DNA of 64,000 nt, taken from Glacieibacterium sp965200405 (GTDB lineage: Bacteria; Pseudomonadota; Alphaproteobacteria; Sphingomonadales; Sphingomonadaceae). The notes below the pieces were generated by a model, which was not told the origin of the DNA, did not search any database, and saw nothing but the letters and a program-made list of their open reading frames with translations. The stretch is taken from NCBI RefSeq assembly GCF_965200405.1, contig NZ_OZ241356.1:2728001-2792000 (forward strand), in the 5' to 3' direction. Below are positions 33,617 through 43,100 of the stretch, piece after piece. How positions within the stretch are numbered: the first letter of the stretch is position 1; every line of letters starts with the position of its first letter. A program made the translations under genes and the position numbers.

Positions 33617-34306
33617 TCAGATCTCGCCAAGCCGTCGATTGCGACGCCGCGCGAGCAGCGGCACTTGGCGCAGCGATCCGGCAACGCAATAGGCAAGCTG
33701 TAGATAGCCCTGGCGAAAGAACTCCAGGGCAGTCGCGTCATCTAAGTCCTGCACGGCATCGAGGCTGATCGTGTAAAGACCGTCCAGCGTCAGTGTCTCG
33801 CCGTCGTCGAAGCGAAGCGAAATGTCGATCGGCTCGACCAGCTTGTGCCGCAACATGGCCGCCAGGAACGCGTCGGTTTCCTCGACGCCGGTCTTCAGTC
33901 GCGACAAGACGCGCTGCATCTGACGGAGATAGTTGGCGGGCAGGCCCTCGTCCTCGAACAACGGCTCACCGCTATCCTGCGTGAAGCGGGGATGCGCGGG
34001 ATCGATCGCGATGTCGTCACCCGCTATATAGAAACCCTGTCGCTCAAGATCGAGCGGCTGGAGTGCATCCGATTCCCCCTTTGCATCGGTCAGAAGGTCT
34101 TCGCCGGCCCTGAAGCCGAACATCGCGCCAACGTAGAACTGGCCGGTCTCGCCGTTCTTCACGAGGAACAGCGGACAGGTTGCGGCGGCGGCGGCAAACT
34201 CCGCAGGGACGACCTGGACGAAATGAGGCTTGGCGCCACGCCACGGACTCACGCGGAGTGCACCATGCGCTTCGGGGCTCAATGCTTCGAGCTCAACAGC
34301 CTTCAT
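33617..34306 (-). CDS. SapC family protein
   Basis: The 229-residue protein begins MKAVELEALSPEAHGALRV and contains the SapC-family stretches FVQVVPAEFAAAAATCPLFLVKN, GQFYVGAMFGF and LDLERQGFYIAGDDIAID. SapC was first noted in an S-layer export locus, but the family is widespread beside TonB receptors for sugars, and its role is not proven. It is upstream of and closely linked to the cupin-like oxygenase, and divergent from TonB receptor 2 across a 295-base region with a LacI-type operator. No signal peptide or membrane helix is visible. Confidence 0.85.
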   Translation of the reverse strand: MKAVELEALSPEAHGALRVSPWRGAKPHFVQVVPAEFAAAAATCPLFLVKNGETGQFYVGAMFGFRAGEDLLTDAKGESDALQPLDLERQGFYIAGDDIAIDPAHPRFTQDSGEPLFEDEGLPANYLRQMQRVLSRLKTGVEETDAFLAAMLRHKLVEPIDISLRFDDGETLTLDGLYTISLDAVQDLDDATALEFFRQGYLQLAYCVAGSLRQVPLLARRRNRRLGEI

Positions 34307-34426
34307 TATCTCTCCTGGGGGCGGCTTCCGGTGTCCGCTTACTGCACACTACAGGCCCCGGCGCCGTACCGAAAGTGGCTCAGGAGCAACACTCTAGCCA
34401 TCATCTATTACGCGGACAAATTAATC

Positions 34427-34442
34427 TTGATAGCGCTACCTT
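34427..34442. promoter_or_regulatory. Candidate LacI-family operator between sapC and TonB receptor 2
   Basis: TTGATAGCGCTACCTT contains the perfect core palindrome TAGCGCTA (34431-34438) and near-symmetric flanks. That is the form of LacI-family operators, which have a central CG step and often control sugar receptors in sphingomonads and Caulobacter. It sits in an AT-richer island in the 295-base divergent gap. No LacI-type gene is in the window, so its regulator must be elsewhere. Confidence 0.55.
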
Positions 34443-34601
34443 CTGCGCATAACGGTTGCGAGCCAGATTCGAGATAAGGGTCGGCGGGGACGGAATCGCA
34501 TGTCGTGCTTTGCGCGGCGCCCAACCTCGACCGGCGTTGATCTCGTTAGGTTTATCAAATCTGCCTGACGACGACGCATCGGGTTCTTTGGGAGGGTCTT
34601 A

Positions 34602-37600
34602 ATGACATTTACGGGCAAATTCTGCTTGGCGCCGGTTCGCCGATCACAGACTGCGATGAGGGCGATGCTGATCGCCGCGCCGAGCCTGATGGCAATCGCC
34701 GTCGCCACGCCGGCTTGGGCGCAGCAGGCTGGCGCTGCCGGCCAGCAGTCGAACGCGCCGACCGCGGTCCAGCCGGCCCTGCCGAATACGTCCGACACTT
34801 CGGCGGCCCAATCAGCGCGTCCGCAGGACGAGTCCAGCGCACCGAGCAACGCCCAAACCAATACCACCCCGAACGATGGCGCGGACATTGTCGTGACCGG
34901 CCTGCGCGGCTCGTTGCAGCGCAACCTCGACATCAAGCGCGATGCAGTCGGCGTCGTCGACGCGATCTCGGCCGAGGATATCGGCAAGTTCCCTGACTCG
35001 AACGTCGCTGCTTCGTTGCAGCGCCTTCCCGGCGTCTCGATCCAGCGCGATGGCGCCCGCGGTGAAGCGACCGGCATCACGGTTCGCGGTTTCGGCGGTG
35101 ACTTCAACGAGACCCTGTTCGATGGTCGTCGCGTTTCGACGGCAACCGGTGGCCGTTCGGTCGACTTCAGCACCGTCGGCTCCGATTTCGTCGGCCAGAT
35201 CAATGTCCTAAAGACGCCCGATGTCAGCCTCAGCTCCGACTCCCTCGGCGCCACCGTCAACATCCTGTTTCCCAAGCCGTTCGACCATCCCGGCCTGCGC
35301 ATCGCCGCGTCTGGTTCGGGATCGTACCAGCAGGATTCGAAGAAGGTCGTGCCGACCGGTGGCCTGTTGTTCAGCGACACCTTCGGGGATGATAAGTTCG
35401 GCATTCTCGCCGACGTTGCCTATTCGCGCCACGATACCCAGTCGAACCAGGCCTATATCAACGGCTTCGGGTTCGGCTATTACGCGCCTTGCCAACTGAG
35501 CGGCAGCACCGCTGCGACCTGCGCGCCAACCTCGGCGGCTGCGAACGCCGGCGGCGTGGCGACCGATCCGAACAACCTGACCTCGGTGCGCGGTGCGTTC
35601 CCGCAGCAGTACGGCCTGGCCCAGCTCTACACCAGGGATGAGCGCGTCGATGCCCGCATCGCCCTGCAATGGCATCCTTCGGAGCAGGTCATGGTCACCC
35701 TGGACGAGAACTTCTCGCGCCAGACGATCAACCAGGACTCCAACGGCTATGGTATCTGGTTCAACGCGGGCAATCTGCGCAACGTCAAGCTGGACAGCAA
35801 CGGCGTTCCGCTGACTTTCAGCCAGGCCGGCACGCAAACCGACTTCAACGCCACGACCAACAGCAACGTCACCCAACTCAGCCAGACTGGGCTGAACGTG
35901 AAATGGGATGTGACGGACAACTTCAGCGTCGATGCCGATGCCAGCTATTCGAAGAGCTGGCGTAACCCGGACGGTCGTGTCAGCAGCCAGAACGGCGACA
36001 TCGGCTATGGCTATGGCATCGGGCCAAACCTCGGCCTCGTGATTAATGGCAACAGCGACAAGTCGATCCCGGCGCTGGTCAACTACGGCGTCAACGGCGA
36101 TCCGACCCGCTTTGCCGACTCCTCGGTCTTCGGTTCGCACGTCACCGTCAACTCGGCGCAGAAGAACACCGACGTCATCAAGCAGCTGCGGGCGTCCGGC
36201 CAGTGGAAACAGGATGACTTCACGATCAAGTTCGGTGGTTCGTATGTCGAGGACAAGTTCAATATCCAGTCGAGCGATACCTTCGCCAACAACTTCTGGC
36301 AGGCATATTCGGGCTATGGTCCAGCCTCGGGCAACAACGGCGGCGTCGCGCTGCCGGCAAGCCTGATCACCGGCACCATCAACACCAACAATTGGCTGCC
36401 GGGCTTCTCGGGCAACCTCGCTGGCCCGATCCCGATCTACTCGGCTGCTGCCTACCAAGCGTATCTGGGCAGCCTGGGCGATCCGCATACCAAGAACATT
36501 CCTGGCTTCAACTACGGCGACGCGACGATCGCGGCGAATAACTTCACAGGCGCGTTCGACGTCAAGCTCGCCCCGGGCAGCGTTCAGCAGATCACCGAGA
36601 AGACCTGGGGCGGCTTTGTCCGTGCCAGCTTCAAGACTGAGATCGCAGGCATGCCGCTGCAGTTCAACGCCGGTGTGCGCGAGGAGGTCACCAACATCGT
36701 CTCGAACGGCCTGGGCCAGGTGCCTGGGACGCTCGTGCAGGGGACCGGTGACAAGACGTTGCTGACCGTACTCTATACCAGCAGCACGCCAGTGCCGGTG
36801 TCGACCAAGAGCAGCTATGCGTACCTGCTGCCCAGCCTCGACATGAAGCTGAACATCACGGACAATTTCGACGTCCGGTTCGATGCTTCGCGGACACTCA
36901 CGCGTCCTAACCTCAACTTCCTGACGCCAGTTCTGAACGTCGGCAGCGGTCAGCGTACCGGGGCCTTCACGGCCACCGGCGGCAACCCGACGCTCAAGCC
37001 ATACCTGTCGGACAACTTCGACCTCACCGGCGAATGGTACTTCCGCCGCAACTCCTACATCGCCGTCGACCTGTTCCTGAAGAACGTCAGCAACTTCATC
37101 GTCACCGGCGTTAACCGTCAGTCGATCAACAACGTCATCGATCCGAACACCGGCCTGCCGGCGCAGTTCGCCGTCTCGTCGCGGGTCAACGGTCCTAACG
37201 CGACGGTTCGCGGTATCGAGTTGGCGGCCCAGCAAGTGTTCGGCGACAGTGGCTTCGGCTTCCAGGCCAATGCGACATTCGTCAACACGACCAAGCCGTA
37301 TGATCCGAACGACTTCACCCAGACCGGCTTTGCCGTGACCGGCCTCGCGAATTCGGCCAACTTCGTGCCTTTCTATGACAAGAACGGCTTCCAGATCCGC
37401 GCCGCGCTCAACTGGCGCGACAAGTATCTGCTGCAATTCGGCCAAGCGCAGAACAATGGCGCGTTCGGTGCCGAGCCGACGTTCGTCAACTCGAGCCTCC
37501 AGGTCGATCTGAGTTCGAGCTGGGATATCACCAAGCGGATCAGCGTCTTCGGCGAAATCCTCAACGTGAACAACGAGACCTACAGCACGCACGGTCGCTA

Positions 37601-37670
37601 CGATAACCAGCTTTTGACCGCTTACGGTTACGGGCGGCGCTTCACCCTCGGGGTGCACTTCCGGCTGTGA
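34602..37670 (+). CDS. TonB-dependent receptor 2 (carbohydrate type)
   Basis: The ATG at 34602 follows GGGAGGG. The 1022-residue protein has a signal peptide ending TPAWAQQ, a Gln/Ser/Pro-rich linker, DIVVTGLRGSLQRNLDIKRDA, a plug with EDIGKFPDSNVAASLQRLPG and TVRGFGGDFNETLFDGRR, and a barrel ending RRFTLGVHFRL. It is a paralogue of receptor 1 at 17350, and the plug halves are almost the same. It should import an oligosaccharide across the outer membrane using ExbBD-TonB energy. It is divergent from the sapC/cupin-like pair with a LacI-type operator between, and is followed by a terminator-like hairpin. Confidence 0.92.
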   Translation: MTFTGKFCLAPVRRSQTAMRAMLIAAPSLMAIAVATPAWAQQAGAAGQQSNAPTAVQPALPNTSDTSAAQSARPQDESSAPSNAQTNTTPNDGADIVVTGLRGSLQRNLDIKRDAVGVVDAISAEDIGKFPDSNVAASLQRLPGVSIQRDGARGEATGITVRGFGGDFNETLFDGRRVSTATGGRSVDFSTVGSDFVGQINVLKTPDVSLSSDSLGATVNILFPKPFDHPGLRIAASGSGSYQQDSKKVVPTGGLLFSDTFGDDKFGILADVAYSRHDTQSNQAYINGFGFGYYAPCQLSGSTAATCAPTSAAANAGGVATDPNNLTSVRGAFPQQYGLAQLYTRDERVDARIALQWHPSEQVMVTLDENFSRQTINQDSNGYGIWFNAGNLRNVKLDSNGVPLTFSQAGTQTDFNATTNSNVTQLSQTGLNVKWDVTDNFSVDADASYSKSWRNPDGRVSSQNGDIGYGYGIGPNLGLVINGNSDKSIPALVNYGVNGDPTRFADSSVFGSHVTVNSAQKNTDVIKQLRASGQWKQDDFTIKFGGSYVEDKFNIQSSDTFANNFWQAYSGYGPASGNNGGVALPASLITGTINTNNWLPGFSGNLAGPIPIYSAAAYQAYLGSLGDPHTKNIPGFNYGDATIAANNFTGAFDVKLAPGSVQQITEKTWGGFVRASFKTEIAGMPLQFNAGVREEVTNIVSNGLGQVPGTLVQGTGDKTLLTVLYTSSTPVPVSTKSSYAYLLPSLDMKLNITDNFDVRFDASRTLTRPNLNFLTPVLNVGSGQRTGAFTATGGNPTLKPYLSDNFDLTGEWYFRRNSYIAVDLFLKNVSNFIVTGVNRQSINNVIDPNTGLPAQFAVSSRVNGPNATVRGIELAAQQVFGDSGFGFQANATFVNTTKPYDPNDFTQTGFAVTGLANSANFVPFYDKNGFQIRAALNWRDKYLLQFGQAQNNGAFGAEPTFVNSSLQVDLSSSWDITKRISVFGEILNVNNETYSTHGRYDNQLLTAYGYGRRFTLGVHFRL

Positions 37671-37691
37671 TCATCTAAGTCGTAGGAACTG

Positions 37692-37720
37692 CAGCCGCTC
37701 GACCGCAAGGTCGGCGGCTG
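37692..37720 (+). terminator. Hairpin terminator after TonB receptor 2
   Basis: Arms CAGCCGC (37692-37698) and GCGGCTG (37714-37720), with an inner GACC-GCAA-GGTC stem, form a strong hairpin 21 bases after the receptor stop. It is followed by a T-rich stretch (TTCGTTCTT). This fits an intrinsic terminator for the receptor. Confidence 0.6.
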
Positions 37721-37729
37721 TTCGTTCTT

Positions 37730-38302
37730 CAAGCTGGTCGATTGACTGACCGCGGCCGGTAGCGACCGAATTCCAGTGCGGAACATCGTAGTCGCGGGCG
37801 GCTAGATCGTCGCCTGGCTGACGGCGGGCGTAATCGCGGCGAATTGTTTCAGCCCCATGTCGGACGCTTTTACAGTGACGCTGGTCCACGTCAGGGTGGA
37901 GCTAGGACATCAGCCTGCCGACCCGCCCCGGGGTCGAGCACATTTATTTGATCCGGTATGTCTCGAAAGGCCACCGGGTGCTGGCCGAGTTCGTTGCGCA
38001 AGACGGCCGGGCATTCCGAGCATTTGTGGACCAGTCGACCAAGCACCGCGACGTGAGCAGAAGGATCGTCCAACAGGCATGTCGACGATGCAGCGGCCGG
38101 TAAAAGCCCGATAGCGCAGTCTTTGTTTGCTCAAGCGGCAAGTCTGTGAGAACAAGTCGCTGGAGAATGAGTCTCGTCTCTGATTTCCAAGTATCCTTTC
38201 ATCACGATCTTGTTGAACTCAGACAGGTATTCCAAACCATGCCGTTCGGACCCAGCGCCGTGGAAGAATTGCCTCTTTTCGCTCGTCCGGGTACGCGACA
38301 CG
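37730..38302. other. 570-base region without an intact gene; possible gene fragment at 37906-38106
   Basis: Between the receptor 2 terminator and the sigma-factor gene I see no complete gene. On the plus strand a frame from about 37906 to 38106 reads like protein (VEHIYLIRYVSKGHRVLAEF, then VAQDGRAFRAFVDQSTKH) and has coding-like third positions, but it lacks a start codon and begins straight after a TAG. It may be the tail of a decayed gene. I do not recognise the family. The last 150 bases before 38303 are less GC-rich and probably carry the sigma-factor promoter. Confidence 0.35.
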
Positions 38303-38902
38303 GTGACGGTTTCGACGCTGGTCAAGGCGGATAGCCAGCGGCGTATCATCGAATGGCTCAGTCGCGAAATACTGCCGCATGAAGCTGCCGTTCGGCGTTG
38401 GCTGAGCCGCGCATTGGATACGACGGCGGTCGAGGATATCATTCAGGAAAGCTATTGCCGCATCGCCGGGTTGCGCTGCACGGATCACATCTTCAACGGG
38501 CGAGCATATTTCTTTCAGACAGCCCGAAGTCTGGTACTGCAGCAGATGCGGCGGTCTCGGGTCGTGCGAATCGATACCGTGGCGGAACTTGACGCCTTGC
38601 CGCTGGCTCATAACGAGCCGTCGCCGGAGCGCATCACTGCGGGGCGCCGTGAACTGGCCAGGGTAATGGATTTGATCGGCCGACTGCCGGACCGTTGCCG
38701 ACAAGTAATCGAGATGAGAAAGATTCAGGGATTGTCGCAACGTGATGTTGCATCAATCCTCGGCGTCTCGGAGCATGTAATCGAAAACGATGTCATCAAA
38801 GGGCTGAAGGAAATTTCGCGGACAATTGCCGAACATGACGAGCAGGCGGAGCGACATTTAGGAAGCGCGATTGAATCACGGGCAATCAGCAGCGATCGAT
38901 GA
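38303..38902 (+). CDS. ECF-type RNA polymerase sigma factor, FecI-like
   Basis: The frame opens earlier (38210), but the sigma-2 region begins soon after GTG 38303, which I take as the tentative start. Region 2 is visible as ALDTTAVEDIIQESYCRI and GRAYFFQTARSLVLQQMRRSR; region 4 as LIGRLPDRCRQVIEMRKIQGLSQRDVASILGVSEHVIENDV, with the helix-turn-helix at ILGVSEHVIE. The length (about 199 residues) and the FecR gene that overlaps its end by 32 bases define a FecI/FecR cell-surface signalling pair. It should drive transcription of the adjacent STN-type TonB receptor. Confidence 0.88.
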   Translation: MTVSTLVKADSQRRIIEWLSREILPHEAAVRRWLSRALDTTAVEDIIQESYCRIAGLRCTDHIFNGRAYFFQTARSLVLQQMRRSRVVRIDTVAELDALPLAHNEPSPERITAGRRELARVMDLIGRLPDRCRQVIEMRKIQGLSQRDVASILGVSEHVIENDVIKGLKEISRTIAEHDEQAERHLGSAIESRAISSDR

Positions 38903-39851
38903 CCGTGCCGCCGCTTGGGTAGCGCGCATCGATGCCGATGCGCTCGACGAAGCGGCGACAGCGGAACTCGAAGCATGGCTTTCGCAGGACACGCGCCACC
39001 GCGGCGCGTTCGTGCGGATGCAGGCGGCATGGGTGTATCTCGATCGCGCCAGCGTCCTGCGCGATGGTTTCGAGCTGTCCGTGCCTGCGCCCTCGGCCGC
39101 AGCGCTCCTTCCACCGCCGCGACCAATCAATCGCCGCCGGTTCCTGTGGGGCGGCAGCGCGGTCGCTGCGTCGCTGGTGGGCCTGGTGACTGTTGCGAAC
39201 CATTTACGGAATGTCGACAGGATCGAAACCGCGCTTGGCGAGGTGCGGCGCGTGCCGCTCAACGACGGCTCCATTGCCGCGGTGAATACCTCGACCCGCT
39301 TGTCGATCGAGATTGGCGAGCGCGTCCGCAATGTCAGGATCGATCGGGGCGAAGCCTGGTTTCAGGTCGCCAAGGACCGGGCGCGGCCGTTCGTCGTCGC
39401 GGCCGGCGAGGTCCGCGTCCGCGCGGTCGGTACGGCATTTTCCGTCCAGCGTCGCGATGACGGTGCCGATGTTCAAGTAACAGAGGGCGTCGTCGAAGTC
39501 TGGACCGTCGGCCGTGAGAGCGAACGAAAGCGCGTCAGTGCCGGCGCCCGCACCTTCGCCAGTGCCAAGTCTGGACCAGAAACGCCTGTTCAAGCGTCGG
39601 TAGACATCGATCGTTCGCTGGCCTGGCGTGAGGGTCAACTGGTTTTGCAGGGCGACAGCCTCGGCGAGGCCGCTGCGCAGTTCAACCGCTACAATTTGCT
39701 CAAGATCGAGGTATCGGCAAATCTGCAAGGTGAGCGCATCGTCGGGCGCTTCCGAACGAACGAACCAGAGGCTTTCGCCCAAGCCGTATCGGCCATGACC
39801 AGCGCCCATGTTGAGCGGCGCGGCGACCTGATCGTCCTGACGCGAAGTTAA
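38871..39851 (+). CDS. FecR-type anti-sigma/signal-transducing membrane protein
   Basis: The TTG at 38871 follows TTAGGAAGC and overlaps the sigma-factor gene. The 326-residue protein has the N-terminal FecR_N segment (AAAWVARIDADALDEAATAEL, then LSQDTRHRGAFVRMQAAW). A single membrane helix (FLWGGSAVAASLVGLVTVA) follows near 95-115. A periplasmic FecR domain then carries LGEVRRVPLNDGSIAAVNT and GEAWFQVAKDRARPFVVAAG, and ends with a secretin/STN-like tail (RFRTNEPEAFAQAVSAM). It relays receptor occupancy to the sigma factor. The partner receptor directly downstream carries the STN domain but also a premature stop. Confidence 0.9.
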   Translation: MNHGQSAAIDDRAAAWVARIDADALDEAATAELEAWLSQDTRHRGAFVRMQAAWVYLDRASVLRDGFELSVPAPSAAALLPPPRPINRRRFLWGGSAVAASLVGLVTVANHLRNVDRIETALGEVRRVPLNDGSIAAVNTSTRLSIEIGERVRNVRIDRGEAWFQVAKDRARPFVVAAGEVRVRAVGTAFSVQRRDDGADVQVTEGVVEVWTVGRESERKRVSAGARTFASAKSGPETPVQASVDIDRSLAWREGQLVLQGDSLGEAAAQFNRYNLLKIEVSANLQGERIVGRFRTNEPEAFAQAVSAMTSAHVERRGDLIVLTRS

Positions 39852-39916
39852 TTTTCGTCGGCACTACGGAAACGCCGGGACCAAGCATCTACCGTTCGGA
39901 GCGTCAAAAGGCGCCA

Positions 39917-42900
39917 ATGGGGGATCTGGCCGTGGCTAATCTAAAACATCATGTGCTGCTTGCATCGATTGCGGCAATCTCGATTGCACCGCCGGCTTCA
40001 GCCCAGGGGCAGGTAAAGAGCTTCAACGTCGCCGGCCAGAGCGCTGCTAGCGGTATCCCGGAATTGGCCCGCCAGGCCGACATCCAGATTCTTGCGAGCG
40101 CCAACGTCGTCGAGGGCAAGCGCACCGCCGCCGTAAAGGGACAGATGACCATCGCCGCGGCGATCCAGCAGCTGATCGGTGATACCGGACTGAAGGCTTC
40201 CACCGCGGACGGACGCACCTTCATCTTGGCGCAAAACCCGGTGGCTGGATACGTTCAGCCAAGACCCGAGACGGCGCCCGCTGCCGCTCCGCCGGCATCG
40301 CAGACGCCCGCGACTGAACCAGCGTTGCCGCCGCAGGCGGATGCGGCCTCTGCGCTGCCGGCGGGCGATGGCGACATCGTCGTGACGGGTTCGCGGGTCA
40401 TCACCAACGGCAACAACTCGCCGACACCGGTGACAGTGGTGTCGACTGAGCAAATCCAGCAGGTTACTCCGTCGAATATCCCCGACGCGCTCAATCGGCT
40501 GCCTGTTTTTTCGGGATCGAACAATCAGTCCAGTTTCGGCGCCGCAGAGCGTAACTTCTCGGGCAACTACCTTAACTTGCGCAACGTCGGCGCCGGTCGG
40601 TCACTGATCCTGGTCGATGGTCACCGCTTCCCGCCGACGACGACGGACAATCTGGTCGACACCAACACGATCCCACAGCTTCTGCTGCAACGGGTCGAAG
40701 TGGTCACCGGCGGTGCGTCCGCCGTCTATGGCTCGGACGCCATCACCGGCGTCGTCAACTTCGTCGTCGACCGCAAATTCAACGGCTTGAAGTTCAACGT
40801 TCAGGGCGGCCAGTCGAGCCGCGAGGACAATGGCTCATATCGTATCGGCGCCGCCTTCGGCCTTCCCGTGTTCGGCGACCGTGGACATTTCGAGGCGAGT
40901 TTCGAGCATTACAATTCCAACGGCATCGACGACAAACTCGGTCGCGCTTATGGCCGGGCGGTCTATTCGACCCAGGGCGCCGGTACCGCCGCCAACCCCT
41001 ACCGCGTCGTGACCAATACCCGGCTGACCAACTTCAGCCCCTACGGCATCATCAAGAACGGCATCTTCGCCGACCAGGTATTCGGTGGTCCCGGCGACAC
41101 CTTGCGACCCTTCGTCCACGGGACGAAGACCGGTACGAGCGGCGTCGAGAGCGGCGGCGACGGCACCTTCTACAACTCGACGCTGCAGGCCAAGCTGCGC
41201 TCCGACCAGGCGTTCGCGCGGTTCGACTTCGACGTTGATCCAGACACGCACTTCTACCTCCAAGGCGCGGCGACGAGGTCGTTCAATCAGTTCTCGAAGG
41301 AGGAGAACGTCATCAACAATTTGACGTTCTCGTCGCAGAACCCGTTCCTGCTGCCCCAGTACCGTGCAGCATTGGCTGCCGCGAACCAGCCGACCTTCAC
41401 TTTTGCCCGGCAGCTGAGCGAGGCGCCGCGTCTGACGCCAACGGCCTGGATCAAGAGCTATTTTGCGATCGCCGGATTGGAAGGCAAGCTCGGCGATTTC
41501 AATTGGGACGTTGCGTATTCGCACAGCGAGTCCCGGCAGCGCGTCGCGACCGAGAACAACATGACCTTCGCCAAGCTGTTCGCTGCTCTCGATGCGGTGA
41601 CCGCGCCCGACGGAACGACCGTCTGCAACGTCACGCTGACTAATCCCAGCCTTTATCCAGGCTGCGTACCGATCAATCCCTTTGGCGCGAACACCTTCAC
41701 CCAAGCCGCTCAGGACTATGTCCTTCAGGATACCTTCTTTCACCTTCACAACAAGATGGACGATCTGGCCGGGAGCATCGCCGGATCGCCGATCAGCACC
41801 TGGGCGGGCCCGGTCAAGGTCGCGCTCAGTGGCGAATACCGATCCCTGATGGTCGACCTGCGCAGCGACGCCCAGCCGACGGACCGCCCGAGCTGCGTCG
41901 GCCTGCGCTATAACTGCACAGCTAATACGCCAGTCTATGCGTCGAACGTCGTCGGCGACATGCGCAATAAGCACCAGCGCATTACCGAGGGCGCCATCGA
42001 GGTCGATATCCCGATCCTGGTCGACTCCGTTATCGCCAAGTCCCTGAACGTCAATGCTGCGGCGCGCTACACCCACTACAATACGAGCGGGAACGCCAAG
42101 ACCTGGAAGGTCGGTGTCGACTAGCACCTTACCGACGACCTGAGGCTGCGCGGCACCCGCTCGCAGGATATTCGCGCGCCCAACCTCAATGACCTTTACG
42201 CCCCGCAGAACATTAACCCATCGGGCTTCAACGACCTTCACACCGGCGTCACATCGACGTTGCTGGTGATCAGCTCGGGCAATCCGGACCTGAAGCCCGA
42301 GGTCGCCCAGACACTGACGCTGGGCGCGGTGTATCGGCCGCAGTGGCTGCCTGGCTTCAGCCTGGCGATCGACTATTACGATATCAGCATCGACAACGCG
42401 ATCGCCAGCATCGCCGCCAGCAACACCTCGGTGCAACGCGAGTGTGAGGCCAGCAACGGTACCTCGCTGTTGTGCGAGTTGTTTGAACGGCCGCTGCCGT
42501 TTACCGACCATACTCCCGCCAACTTTCCGACCAGGACTTTCAGTCGGTCGCTGAACGCAGCAACGCTAAACACCCATGGCATCGACGGTGAGATGAATTA
42601 CGCGACGCCGCTGTTCGATGGCAACTTCAGCATCCGAGGGCTTATCTCTTATCAGCCCAAGAACGTGCTGGTGAACTTCAAGGGCTCGACGCCGCTCGAC
42701 CGTGCGGGTGCCGCTGGACTGCCGGCGTACCGCGCGACGGCATTCCTGCACTATGACATCAGCGCCTATTCTATCGACCTACTTCAGCGCTGGCACAGCT
42801 CGACCGGGCGGAGCAGCGATCCAACGCAGATTTTCGATGCACCGCGGGTCGGGGCACGTGCCTATACCGACGTTACCCTGTCCTATCGCTTGAAGACCCG

Positions 42901-43075
42901 GAACCTCGGCGCGGCGCAGTTCTTCGTCACCGTCCAGAACGTCTTCGACCGGCAGCCGGCCGCGTTCGTGAACACCGGTGGCCCCAGCACAGTGCCGGGC
43001 TTCTTCGTTCCGGTCACCAACGGCGATGACCCGATCGGGCGCTATTACACCGCTGGCATCCGCTTCCGCCTGTGA
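39917..43075 (+). pseudogene. STN-domain TonB-dependent receptor 3, interrupted by an in-frame amber codon
   Basis: The receptor has a signal peptide ending ASAQGQ, an STN signalling domain (SFNVAGQSAASGIPELARQADIQI to STADGRTFILAQ), a Pro/Ala linker, DGDIVVTGSRV, and a plug with IPDALNRLPVFSG and VVTGGASAVYGSDAITGVVNFV. At 42122-42124 a TAG interrupts WKVGVD-stop-HLTDDLRLRGTR, where receptors of this class have Tyr (GVDY). The same frame then runs on to a normal barrel end (YYTAGIRFRL) at 43075. A single base change from TAC or TAT would explain it. The product made would be 735 of about 1052 residues, too short to form the barrel. A sequencing error or suppression cannot be excluded. Confidence 0.88.
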
Positions 43076-43100
43076 AGACAGCCGCACCAGGGGGACACGC

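Noticed and set aside
35208..37658. Antisense open frame of about 816 codons opposite TonB receptor 2
   Set aside because: The composition is that of a mirrored coding sequence with many Arg, Val, Asp and Gly, no domain is recognisable, and the sense strand encodes a well-supported receptor.
42122..42124. Programmed recoding (for example pyrrolysine) at the amber codon
   Set aside because: No pyrrolysine genes are visible in the window and the position is an ordinary Tyr in related receptors, so a point mutation or read error is simpler.
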